Source: Anoplopoma fimbria (lineage: Eukaryota; Chordata; Actinopteri; Perciformes; Anoplopomatidae). From it: DNA of 64,000 bases. Location of the stretch: positions 20,604,555 to 20,668,554 of the forward strand of contig NC_072459.1 of the NCBI RefSeq assembly GCF_027596085.1, written 5' to 3'. Below are positions 1 to 9,539 of this stretch, in pieces. The position numbers and the translations under genes were made by a program. Within the stretch, counting starts at the first letter, position 1. Every line of letters starts with the position of its first letter. The notes beneath the pieces were generated by a model. That model worked only from the letters and a program-made list of their open reading frames with translations, made no database searches and was not told the DNA's origin.

Positions 1-690
1 ATTGATCTTTATGTGTAAAATTGGAGTTACTGTTCCTGATCAAAATGAATGAATCAATGCTTTTTTTGGTTGTATTGTTGGATATTTTCCTAAGATTGTC
101 TGAGATTGTTTCAGTTGAAGGGTTTTAACTGGCATGATTAGATGACAGCATTCAGGTTTTTGAAGAAAAAAGGAAAAAAAACTGAGAACATGTTTTTTTT
201 ATTTCTTCCCTGTAATCATCTCGTGACCAGAGCTGTGGCTAACAGCACCCATTAGCGTGGTCATGTCCTTGGTGGTATTTCTGGGAATCTAAGGGGTTCA
301 AATAGATGAAGAGGGAGATTTAATTTTTTTAGGCAAAATAGCTTTAAATGTAGCTTTTTTAGGCACAAAAATAAATCTACTTATCTACTTAGTGTGAAAC
401 AAAAATTGGAACAATATAAAATGTATAGAAAATAAATTCCAAAAGTTAAATAATAAATCGGATGCGTATTGTTTTTTTTTGTAAATACCCCAAACATTTT
501 TATTGAGTTTGGTTGGTTGCTGGTCAGGTGGGTGAAATCCTGTTTGAAGGTTTGAACTCGTGACCTCTGTGTTTTTTCGTTACTGGTTATGACGCTGCTT
601 GTGACCCCTCAGATTTATTTTGGGACCACTTGAGGAGAATCTCTTTAGAGAAAAGTCAGGTGTGACCTCACTGCATCCTCTCGTTTCTTT
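1..690. other. AT-rich upstream DNA, nothing recognised
   Basis: AT-rich, with short A and T runs. No gene, RNA or repeat family was recognised. Confidence 0.6.
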
Positions 691-699
691 GCAGGTTTT

Positions 700-1090
700 T
701 GTCTCTTATGTCCAGATGCACCCTTCTGCCTCCCTCCCTCCCTCCCACGCTCTCTGTCTCACTCTCTCTCGTCTTTTTTCAATCTGTCTCCCTCTTCTTC
801 CCCAGACAGACCCTCCCATCAGTGCCCATTTCCCCTCCGTCTGGCTCGCCCCCTTTCCTTTTCACCCAGATGACCCTACCACCACCCCGTTCCTTCTGTC
901 TGTCTGGCTCCCCTTTACCCAGATGCCCCCCAACCGCTGCCCGTACCATACCATCCTTACCCTTATCTCGTATCATCATACATCTGTATCCCCGTCTCTT
1001 TATCTTCGTCTTCTCTATCTGTTCCCAACAGTGTCTCTTGCTTGCTTCCTCCCTCTGTCTCTCTTTTCCTCGTGTGCTCCCACTGCACAG
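700..1090. repeat. Pyrimidine-rich low-complexity tract
   Basis: About 390 bases in which C and T dominate the + strand (CTCCCTCC, CTGTCTCTC type runs). It is followed at 1260-1560 by an equally marked purine-rich tract, G- and A-rich with GGGGGG runs. The long frames called across it are products of composition and not genes. Confidence 0.6.
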
Positions 1091-1169
1091 ATGCCTGGCT
1101 TGGTTTGCAACAGCTGTCTCGCCATGTGCCACTACCAAGTGTTGCCTTCGATGGCAGGACCGAGTTGGG

Positions 1170-1600
1170 TAGGGTGTGTGTGTGTGGGGGGGGGAGCGCA
1201 GAGTGTATTAGTCATGAATATTCATGTTCCCTTGTATGTACTACCAAACAGAAAATGGCACCACAGAGGACTCCACCCATCAAAAAAAGGGGGGCTGGGG
1301 GTTGGGGTGGGGTGGGCATTGGGTGAGGTCGAAGGAAGGAGAGGAAGGAGGAAGGAGGGAAGAGAAAGAATAGGGAAAGTCAGGGAAACGTGATGGAAGA
1401 GCATGGGAAATGGAGGCAGACGGAGGGTGGGGGGGAGGACCAGACTGAATGGCAGGGATCCATAAAATGATACCCCCCTACGCCACCACCCTCAGAGGTG
1501 TGAAAGAGGGGGCGCAATGAGAGGCGGGCACGGGAGGAAGTGGTAAAGGAAAAGGGGAGCAGGGAAATTTAGGATGCAAGATGGGAACATTTTGTACTTT
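1170..1600. repeat. Purine/G-rich low-complexity tract
   Basis: G- and A-rich stretch (AAGGAGGAAGGAGGG type) with a short GT run and several poly-G runs. No gene was seen. Confidence 0.5.
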
Positions 1601-1649
1601 GAGGGCTTTGCTTGAAATCTGCAGTCAAATATTCATGAAAACGTTAGAA

Positions 1650-2170
1650 AGAGGCTGGTGAACGATGACGTAGAGTCTGCAGCCATGCTAGCAGCTCTGT
1701 GACGCCCATCTCATCTTCTAGCACGGTAGCATTTGGGAATGTCATTATTTTTGCTGGTATTTGGTATTTGACCTGATGGTGGCGCTAGAGGGAAAGTCAG
1801 GGGATCACTGAAATGATTATAATTCATCCTGAGAGGAGTTTAAATGTGTGTTGCAAATTTCATGGCAATCCATCCAAAATCTGTCGATATATTTCACTTA
1901 AAACCACACTTCACAGTTGTGCTAGAGGAAAAAGTCGGGGATCACCAAAATCAGTATGGGATCAATCAGTACCGTAATTCCCTCGAAACGTAATTCCGAT
2001 TGCAGTTAAGTTGAATGGGATCGTTATTTCGTAGGAGACAGGGTTGAGGCAGTAGAGTTTATCCTCTGGGGACAATGAATGTCACAGATTTCATGCCAAT
2101 CTATCCAGTGGGTGTAGAGGTATGTGAGTCTGGACCAAAGTGGTGGACTGACCAACACCCCGACCGAACG
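1650..2170 (+). repeat. Dispersed teleost repeat remnant
   Basis: I recognise phrases of a very common spiny-rayed fish interspersed repeat: TTTCATGGCAATCCATCC at about 1858, CCTCTGGGGACAATGAATGT at about 2062, and GTCTGGACCAAAGTGGTGGAC at about 2128, running into CCGACCG-type sequence. The copy is diverged and lacks coding capacity. The family name was not determined. Confidence 0.7.
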
Positions 2171-2612
2171 ACCGCGACCAACTGTCACTAATGTGACCGA
2201 CCGACCTTTACCAATCGACTGCAATCAACAAAATGGGCTGAATGTGAGCGAACGACAGCAATCAACCAACCTACCAAATGACCGACCGCGACCAACCAAC
2301 AGACAACGATCAACGAACCAACAGACGACGATCAACCAACCAACAGACCGCGATTAACCAACCAACAGGCTGCGATTAACCAACCAACAGACCGCAATTA
2401 ACCAACCAACAGACTGTGATCAACAACCAACCGACCGACTGTGAACGATCGACAGCAATCAACCAAGCTACCAACTGACCGACAGCCATGAGACCACGAT
2501 TATCAACCGACGCACCATGACTGATTGACAACCAACCAAATGACCAACTGTGACCGATTGCCACCGACCGACAGACCACGACTGATCGACTGGCCGACCC
2601 AAAGCTACGCAT
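2140..2612. repeat. CCAACCGACC minisatellite, 22-bp core units
   Basis: An array of ACC/GACC-rich units. The clearest part (2340-2420) repeats CGATTAACCAACCAACAG at exact 22-bp spacing (2351, 2373, 2395), and looser copies spread over the whole stretch. It appears to grow from the GACCGACC tail of the repeat just upstream. Confidence 0.8.
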
Positions 2613-2619
2613 CTTGCAT

Positions 2620-3020
2620 GGCTTAAAAATGACTTAAGACAGGAACTCAAAAGAGAAGTTCAGGCACATACTGTAGGTTTGAAAAGCGACACACACACAC
2701 TGAGCAATGCAAATGTATGAATGACGAAGTAACAGGGAGATCCTGGACGAACAAGCAAAGCGGAGGATGAATAGCAGGAGCAAAAGAAGCAGAGGAAAAG
2801 ATGGGTGAGGGGAGATAGGGGATAGGCAGTGAGGGTGAGGGGCAGCAGATCTAAGCGGACCGAGGCTCTGGTGGCTCTTCCTCTCTTTCATGGAGAGCCA
2901 GGAAAAGAGATTATAGCAGCCATGTTTTCTCCTATGGGGTGGGAGAAAATATGTGTGTGTGTGGGGGGGGGGGGGCAACCATACTCTTCCCTTTACCGCC
3001 TCCCACTCGATTTCCCCCCC
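2620..3020. other. Non-coding stretch with G run
   Basis: Unique-looking sequence with a GT stretch leading into a run of about 14 G at 2962-2975, then a pyrimidine/C-rich tract up to the candidate acceptor at 3029. No gene was recognised. Confidence 0.5.
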
Positions 3021-3029
3021 CTTTTGCAG

Positions 3030-3107
3030 ACGATGACACTCTCTGTGAGCACCGGCTGGACCTGAACCAGGACAAATCATATCACCGGGCTCCACTCTGC
3101 TGGAGGA
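3030..3107 (+). CDS. Candidate orphan 78-bp exon
   Basis: A long pyrimidine tract with a C run ends in CTTTTGCAG at 3029, and a GTGAGT donor starts at 3108. The 78 bases between are open in one frame only (AC, then 25 codons reading DDTLCEHRLDLNQDKSYHRA and on to PLCWR, then A), giving a symmetric phase-1 exon. The peptide is polar and of ordinary composition, but I do not recognise it. No partner exon was found nearby. It could belong to an unknown upstream gene, be an untranslated exon, or be a chance pairing of splice-like signals. Confidence 0.2.
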
Positions 3108-3287
3108 GTGAGTGCTCCAATCATCACGATGACAAATGCTGCAATTAGATTTTACAAAGGAGGGAGTTGTTGTTTGTATTACGTTTGGAGCTTTTTAATG
3201 CATCACAAACTTTTGAAGAGGCACTGCTTGGTGTTACGCTCAACACTCGTCCCCTCGCTTGCGACAGACCCTCTTCTTTCAGTTCAT

Positions 3288-3720
3288 GGTTGCCCCTGAA
3301 GGCCTGTGATTGGTTGAGGGAGCAAGAGTGCTAATGCTATTAACCTAAGGCTACTTTTACTCAAGCAAAATACCTCAGCACTTCTTCTTTCACATCTTAT
3401 TTGACTTTATCTACATTTTCCAACCTTGTCATTCTCTTAATTATCAGCATAATAGTAGTAATAATTCACTTCCTGGATGCCTCTGCAGGGCTACGATTGA
3501 TTGAGGGAACAAAGGCCCTTATGTTAGTAGCCTAATGCTAATTTTCTTAAGCAAAATACCTCAACACTTCTTCTTCTACCACTGCTTATTTGACTTTATC
3601 TCATTTTTTCTAACCTTGTGATCCTCTTAATTATCAGTATAATAGTCTCACAACAGCAGTAATTCATTTCCTGGTTGCCTCTGCAGGGCTACGATTGGTT
3701 GAGGGAACCAGAGTGTATTG
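3288..3720. repeat. Tandem duplication, about 187-198 bp units, 2.2 copies
   Basis: GATTGGTTGAGGGA-type sequence recurs at 3308, 3495 and 3693. Between the copies the same order is kept: AAGCAAAATACCTCA, ACTTCTTCTTC, TTATTTGACTTTATCT, CTCTTAATTATCAG, then TTCCTGG-TGCCTCTGCAGGG. The middle of each unit resembles the 3' end of the interspersed repeat at 4925-5830. Confidence 0.85.
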
Positions 3721-3773
3721 CCTTTCGCCTTGTGCTTCATCAACACCTTCCTCACATCTGCATCCACACGATA

Positions 3774-3797
3774 CACACACACACACACACACACACA
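3774..3797. repeat. (CA)n microsatellite
   Basis: Short CA array, one of many in this window. Confidence 0.9.
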
Positions 3798-3799
3798 TC

Positions 3800-4260
3800 G
3801 GTCATTAACACACATGTCACACACACCCCGGCTCTCTTCTTTCTTTTCTCGTACACACAACACATACAAACAGCGAGTTAATCAGAAACCTATAAACCCT
3901 CCTTGCCGGTAGGAGATAAGCGCTGTGCCGGTAGCCCTGCTCTCCTGAGAGCAGCACTCCTCTAGCGGTGCCGTGGAGCTGCCTGATAAGGGCAGGGGAG
4001 AGTGGGATACCCTAAGAGATCCAGGCACACACACTAAATAAAACACACACACACACACACATATACACTCCGCTCAGCATCAGTTAGCCAGGTCTTCTGC
4101 AGAGCCAATCGGCGGTTCGCAGTGCCCCAGGCTCCACCAATCACGCTCCTCCATCGGGTGTTGTTAATCTCAGCGCTCAGCCCGCAGGTGGATGTGTTTG
4201 CTGTGTGTGTTTGTGTTTAGCAGACTCACTATCTTATATGCTAATGCGATCGAGTGCAGG
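3800..4260. other. Unique, moderately GC-rich upstream DNA
   Basis: Complex sequence with two CCAAT motifs (about 4106 and 4137) and GATAAG motifs at about 3915 and 3984. It also has a short CA run at about 4044-4060. Candidate regulatory DNA, but only by its complexity; no gene was seen. Confidence 0.3.
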
Positions 4261-4379
4261 TGAGAAAATTGTACCCTGATAAAAAAATTAAAATTGGTTT
4301 TCCTTAAAAAAGTGATTGTTTTTCTACCTATACGATTTATTATATATATTTTAAAAAAGAGTAAACACTTCTATAATTG

Positions 4380-4690
4380 AAGTAAGGGACTAGTGTTTTC
4401 CTACCTTGATGTACAAAGGGCTAGCACACCTTCTCAAGGGTGTTTTGGTAATTAAGTACCTCTCCTAATTAAGCCTCAACCTGTATTTCAAAGGCCCCTA
4501 TGGGATCCAGCTACTTTCTCAGATGAATCGGCCTATACGCTGGGAGATATGGAAATACGGCGTTTCAACATCACAAGTCATCTGAGGAGACGCGTCGGTA
4601 TCGAGTGATGCATTTTAATATCAAAGGCCCAGCCTGTTCTCCAGAGCTTCGTGGAAAAGATTTAGAAAGAGTGTGATAAATATAGGATTA
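4380..4690. promoter_or_regulatory. Candidate conserved non-coding element
   Basis: Repeat-free, high-complexity sequence with TAATTA motifs (about 4450, 4467) and ATTAAG. It looks like the developmental enhancers that flank transcription-factor genes. This is a judgement from texture only. Confidence 0.25.
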
Positions 4691-4924
4691 ACTATAGCAA
4701 CAGAGCCGTATCATTTATACAAGAAACTTCACATTTATGTCTGTTGTGTAGATCCCATTCTATATTTTTCTGCATTATATTTTTCTTTCCTTGTGAGTGC
4801 AGTGATCAAGTGACTATCGACCCTAAATGTCTAATTCTATATGTGCACCTTATCTTTCTATCTCATACTTCTCCTGTAGCAATGGGAACTTACTTTGACC
4901 TCATTTTCAGCAGGAAAAGAAAAT

Positions 4925-5830
4925 CGAAGTACGTTTACTCATGTGCTTGCGTACAATTTTGAGGTACTTGTACTTCATTTGAAGCTGATTTATACTGTTT
5001 CTTCACTACTTTTTAAAGGGACATTTATCTAACGGTTACATAAAAAGATTGCCTACAAAATATATGTCGTTGTAAATTAAATAAAGTTGCATTAAAATGC
5101 ACTTCAACTTGTCAGCTAGGCCTGTACAGTGGTGGTGAGTTTCCTAACCCAGAGGTGGACACGAGTAAATATGGAGGACAGAGATTGGGCTGGTTGGTCA
5201 GAGAGTTTAAACTGGCAAAAAGGGAAAGAAAATTACAACAAATGGAAAAATATATATATTTTTTATATACAAAAAAAAAAGAAGAACATCCAACATCAGG
5301 CATGCTGCCTACTTTGGTTCTCGGGGCGATCCTGGATGGGACGTTTAGTCCATTAACAAAGCCTCCACTGTCGTCATTATTACTTATCATTATTTATTAT
5401 TCTCCCTATCTTGTCTTTGTAATTAGTCATTACTGTCCCCTTTACAAACATGCCTCACTTAATACCATAGCTCAACAAGCAAGTTCTTGTACTTGTCCAA
5501 CTGTCTTCTTTTCATGTTTTATGGCACCTACATGTTATATTGCACAAATAAAAGCACTACCTTAAAATACATATTGAGTATAATTTGGGCCATACTGTTG
5601 CCTAATTAGTACTTTTACTTTTGATACTACATGAGGTAAATTTGCTGTGTGTATTGAAGTAAAATATTTACCTCGGATTTTTTTTCTTATAATGGAGTAT
5701 TTTTATTATATGGCAGCTGATGCTACTTTTACTGAAGCAAACATACTTCTGCCACTACTTCTTATTTAACATTCTCATCCTCTTTATCATCGTCTATATT
5801 AATCATTAGAATAGTAAAACAATAGCAGGT
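4925..5830 (+). repeat. Teleost interspersed repeat, near full length
   Basis: Begins GAAGTACGTTTACTCATGTG and GAGGTACTTGTACTTCATTT. It continues with a GGGCCATACTGTTGCCTAAT block at about 5587, then AGTACTTTTACTTTTGATAC, GGAGTATTTTTATTATATGG, and the end CTACTTTTACTGAAGCAAAC with ACTTCTGCCACTACTT. These are in the same order as in a very common non-autonomous element of percomorph fish. No protein is encoded. The interior (5100-5560) is diverged or carries an insertion. Confidence 0.75.
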
Positions 5831-5859
5831 GCGTGCTTTGTATGGTAACCTTGTTTGTC

Positions 5860-6224
<365 letters not shown>

Positions 6225-7510
6225 CCTACAGGCGTATACAGGCGACGCAAACGGAGCTGAGGGCCAAAGAAAAGGGACTTTGCTTGCGGCCGTTTTGGGG
6301 GTGAATTTAGACTGCGTGGTGCGTTCACGATGTATGGGAAGATTCGGACACTAGTGAGGTCAGTGACTGTTCAACTTGTCCCCGTGTCTCTCGGCGACAT
6401 ACACGGGTTTCAAAGGGTTTTGGGGGTGTATTCAAGACGCCATGGGTCAGTCCATCATAAATTAAATTCACGTTTCCAAATTATTATTTTTTTACAGCCA
6501 CTTAAATAAAGGAATCTTAAACATTCCGAGCATTAAACGTCTCCGCCAAAGGCCGTTGCGTTCAAGAAAGTTCAGTACAAAAAAAACAAAACAGAATATA
6601 GAGCTGGCAGTGTGAAGGTCAAGCTTTAGGTCAAGTCACTCACTGACACGACGCACGTCTTTAACCAACGTGCATGTTGCATTATACACAAGGTGTAGAA
6701 GTCAAAGGGCTGTTTTATGGCGCAGGTTGGTTAGACAAACATAATGAGGATATTAATAGAAGAATATATTTTTTTAAATGACAAGAATTCGGGGTGAACA
6801 TTCAAAAAAATGAATAATAAATGAAAAACGTGAAGAGGCCACATTCACTTGCAGCCTACTTCTTAAATCATTGATCAGACTTGTTTTAAAACGCTGCTGC
6901 TCTGTGACTGAAAACTGACAGATTTATATGCATTAAATGTGTTGCCTGATGACAAAAAAATAGAATGAAATAAAATGTAATGATTTTTTTTTTTTTTTTT
7001 TTACAATTTCGGACATCTAACGTCCCAATAAATTTGACATAAATACATTTATCCCGACTGTCTCCCAGCCTAATAATGGTTAGCCCGTTTTAATAAAAAA
7101 AGAAACACATGTAAGGTCTAAACACACCGTTTAAAATATATAGAAAGTCGCATATTTTGTGTTCCATTTTTTATGTATTTAAGGTTGTAAATATAAAAGG
7201 GAGGCTGGTGTGCTCATTTAAAAGACTGTAACAACTCTGGTCTGTTCTTTTTATTTCATTTTATTAGGCATTAATTAACACCTGTTTCACTTCAAATTCG
7301 GGTCAAATGTACCGGATTTAGACACATCTGGAAATGCCAGAAAAAATAATTAGGCAACTAAAACTTCTCCTGGTCCAATATTCACAATTAATTATTTATT
7401 ATGATTTATTTATAACGTTTATTTTTTTTTCTAAAGTAAATGTAAAACGTATCAATTGCGTTGTATGTTATTGCTGAATAAAACTGAATTAAAGGATCCA
7501 GCTTCTCCTT
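6225..7510. other. AT-rich non-coding DNA
   Basis: AT-rich, mostly unique sequence with a T run at about 6985-7002. No gene or known repeat was recognised. Confidence 0.5.
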
Positions 7511-7511
7511 C

Positions 7512-7514
<3 letters not shown>

Positions 7515-7567
<53 letters not shown>
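7515..7567. repeat. (TG)n microsatellite
   Basis: 53-bp TG array. Confidence 0.97.
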
Positions 7568-7568
<1 letters not shown>

Positions 7569-7569
7569 A

Positions 7570-8190
7570 GAATCTAGGAGCTTTTCATTTGTCTGCTTGT
7601 AAAGTGATCAAGTTAAACCGACACAGACGGAATCGGTGGCAGGTGCTCATCGTTCCTTTTGATTCATTTTATTGCAGTGACGTCTGCAGCTTCGTTTAAC
7701 ACATTAAAGGTCATTCATTGGTCATTTATCCGCAACTCGGCCATTTCAATCTGAATGTTTCTGAATAAAATATTTGGTGTTTGAGGTGGATACATATAAA
7801 AAAATAAAATAAACAAGAGGATGATCAGAAAAGAACAAAACAGAGATGTGTTTAACAGCTCGGACTGTGGATGTGATTGTGAACTATAAGGCCTTCTGCA
7901 AATACAAAGGTGTGACAAATCTCTAAAATACGGCTAATCACGTGACAGATCATTCACGTGACATAATATGTCCAAATAATCACATTTAAATCAGTTGCTG
8001 CTAGAAGATATTTCAACTCTTTTCAACCTAAAATGAAATAAGAATCGGCTTATATTTAATCAGTTTTTTGTTTTGTTTTTGGAGGTTACCTTTTACAAAC
8101 TGACCCTGGGTCATATTTATGAATATTAAGTTTTCATACCACCACCCTCCCGACCCCCGAGCTGCCCTTACACTTTATTTTTTTATTTTT
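7570..8190. other. AT-rich DNA upstream of CpG island, with tandem E-boxes
   Basis: AT-rich sequence containing two copies of TCACGTGACA (7938 and 7954), 16 bp apart, that is two CACGTG E-boxes. Otherwise nothing was recognised. Confidence 0.5.
7938..7963. promoter_or_regulatory. Paired CACGTG E-boxes (TCACGTGACA x2)
   Basis: TCACGTGACA occurs twice at 16-bp spacing (cores 7939-7944 and 7955-7960). It matches the consensus for USF/MITF/TFE-type bHLH-zip factors and lies about 250 bp above the CpG island. Confidence 0.4.
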
Positions 8191-8342
8191 TTGTTCTTCC
8201 CGGTGAGAGCTCCTAATCCCCCGCGTCCACGGTTTACTCTGAGCCCGTATTTAATTCCTCTAAACCCCCAGCTGCCGCCCTGGTTACTCTCCGAACACGA
8301 CAGACTGCGAACCGCTCCGGTTATTAATAATTCACCAGTCCC

Positions 8343-8373
8343 TCCATCCATCCATCCATCCATCCATCCATCC
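8343..8373. repeat. (TCCA)n microsatellite
   Basis: About seven TCCA units within the CpG island. Confidence 0.9.
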
Positions 8374-8950
8374 GTCCTCTTCCTCCGGCCGTGGCCGCAG
8401 GAGCAGCCCCCCCACCTCCTCTCGTTTGTTTTTCTCGGTGTCTCTCATTAACACGTGGGGGACACGCGTTTTGTTTATTTTTTTAAAACACATTTTAGAC
8501 GTCAGACTGTTGCTATACCCAGGCGGCATTGAACGCACCAAAGTCCCGCCAAACAGCTCCGTGAACTCGCGGTGTTTTGTAGTCGCGGACGTCGTTTCGC
8601 TCCACAACTTTTTTTCCTCTCCCTCCGGACTGTGAAGGAACAGGTGGAGGAGTGGGTGGGGGAGTGGAGGACCCCAGCGCCGAAGGGAGGGACGTCCTCG
8701 TGTACCAGCGGAGTTCGGGGCATGCACACACTGGTGGTGGTGCTGGTGGTGTTGGTGGGTGGTGTTGGGGGGTAAATAACCCAGTGCACGGTGCCGATCG
8801 TCCCCCTCTGCAGGAGCAACAGCTGATTTGGAGGAGCGCTGCTACTTACTGTCGGTGCCCGGCCGGACTACCCTCTGTCGGGGTTGGGTGGGTGGTGGTG
8901 GTGGTGGTGGGTGGAGATCAGACGGTGACTGTGTCGGTGGCGACACTACG

Positions 8951-8956
<6 letters not shown>

Positions 8957-8984
<28 letters not shown>
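8957..8984. repeat. (AG)n microsatellite
   Basis: 28-bp AG array at the edge of the CpG island. Confidence 0.95.
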
Positions 8985-8987
<3 letters not shown>

Positions 8988-9230
8988 CCCGACCGGGTTT
9001 CATGGGGATATCCCGCGGTGGAAGCGGCCGTAAACACACCTTGCATGAAGACGTCGGTGGAGCGGACGCCTTGGATTACACCGCCCGTCCTCCTCCACCC
9101 TGGCTGAGAGGAGCTGACTACAAATAACCACAACAACAAAAAAAACAAAAAAAAAAACCGGGCACCGTTTTCAGTTCCGGTAGAAGGCCCAGCAGAACGA
9201 GAAACCGAGTTTTCTCTCTCTCTCTCCCAC

Positions 9231-9232
<2 letters not shown>

Positions 9233-9272
<40 letters not shown>
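9233..9272. repeat. Poly-T run (40)
   Basis: Forty T in a row, about 80 bp before the candidate alternative start codon; an A12 run follows at 9297-9308. Length may be unreliable in assembly. Confidence 0.9.
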
Positions 9273-9273
<1 letters not shown>

Positions 9274-9352
9274 GAAGCCGAACTTTTTGGGAGTGGAAAA
9301 AAAAAAAATGGGTCTTTGAGAGGTGCTTGGCACATTCACCCTCCACACCACA

Positions 9353-9355
9353 ATG
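9353..9355 (+). CDS. nfix: Candidate alternative nfix first exon ending in ATG|GT (MDEFHPF isoform)
   Basis: The sequence CCACACCACA-ATG is directly followed by GTACGTGC, a good 5' splice site (same GTACGT as exon 2's own donor). Splicing this exon to 54003 would place ATG in front of GAT GAA TTT and give a protein starting MDEFHPF, with A at -3 and G at +4, an optimal start context made only after splicing. The same frame is closed by a TGA at 9317-9319, so the ATG would be a true start. NFI isoforms starting MDEFHPF from alternative first exons are known in the family as I recall. The exon lies just below a CpG island. Seen: ATG, donor, phase, CpG richness. Inferred: that it is transcribed and spliced to nfix, 44.6 kb away. 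It could be a chance match. Confidence 0.5.
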
Positions 9356-9485
9356 GTACGTGCTATGTAAACCAAATCATTTGCTCATTTGTGCAGTCAG
9401 CTTTTCAGATTCATTTAGCTGTTCGTAGATTTAATGATACACAGACCTTTTTAAGTTTAATGGTCTGAGTTACACACTAATACTT

Positions 9486-9488
<3 letters not shown>

Positions 9489-9532
<44 letters not shown>
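9489..9532. repeat. (GT)n microsatellite
   Basis: 44-bp GT array downstream of the candidate donor at 9356. Confidence 0.97.
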
Positions 9533-9534
<2 letters not shown>

Positions 9535-9539
9535 ACTTG

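Larger units (their letters stand above)
8200..9130 (+). promoter_or_regulatory. CpG island, candidate distal nfix promoter / 5' UTR
   Basis: A GC- and CpG-rich island in otherwise AT-rich upstream DNA, with dense CpG at 8200-8420 and 8450-8610 and on to about 9110. It also holds a (TCCA)n tract, GGT repeats (about 8889-8911) and a GA array. It ends about 220 bp before the ATG|GT candidate first exon. CpG islands of this kind usually mark vertebrate promoters. No TATA box stands out. Start-site position and direction are inferred from the downstream donor only. Confidence 0.5.

Noticed and set aside
1091..1168. A second exon-like unit (CTGCACAG acceptor, open frame from ATG, GTAGGG donor)
   Set aside because: The donor is weak and the whole area is low complexity, so the acceptor-like tract is expected by chance.
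620..1393. 257-codon open frame on the + strand
   Set aside because: Lies in pyrimidine-rich then G-rich low-complexity DNA. The residues are mostly S, L, P and F, and overlapping frames are equally open, so composition explains it.
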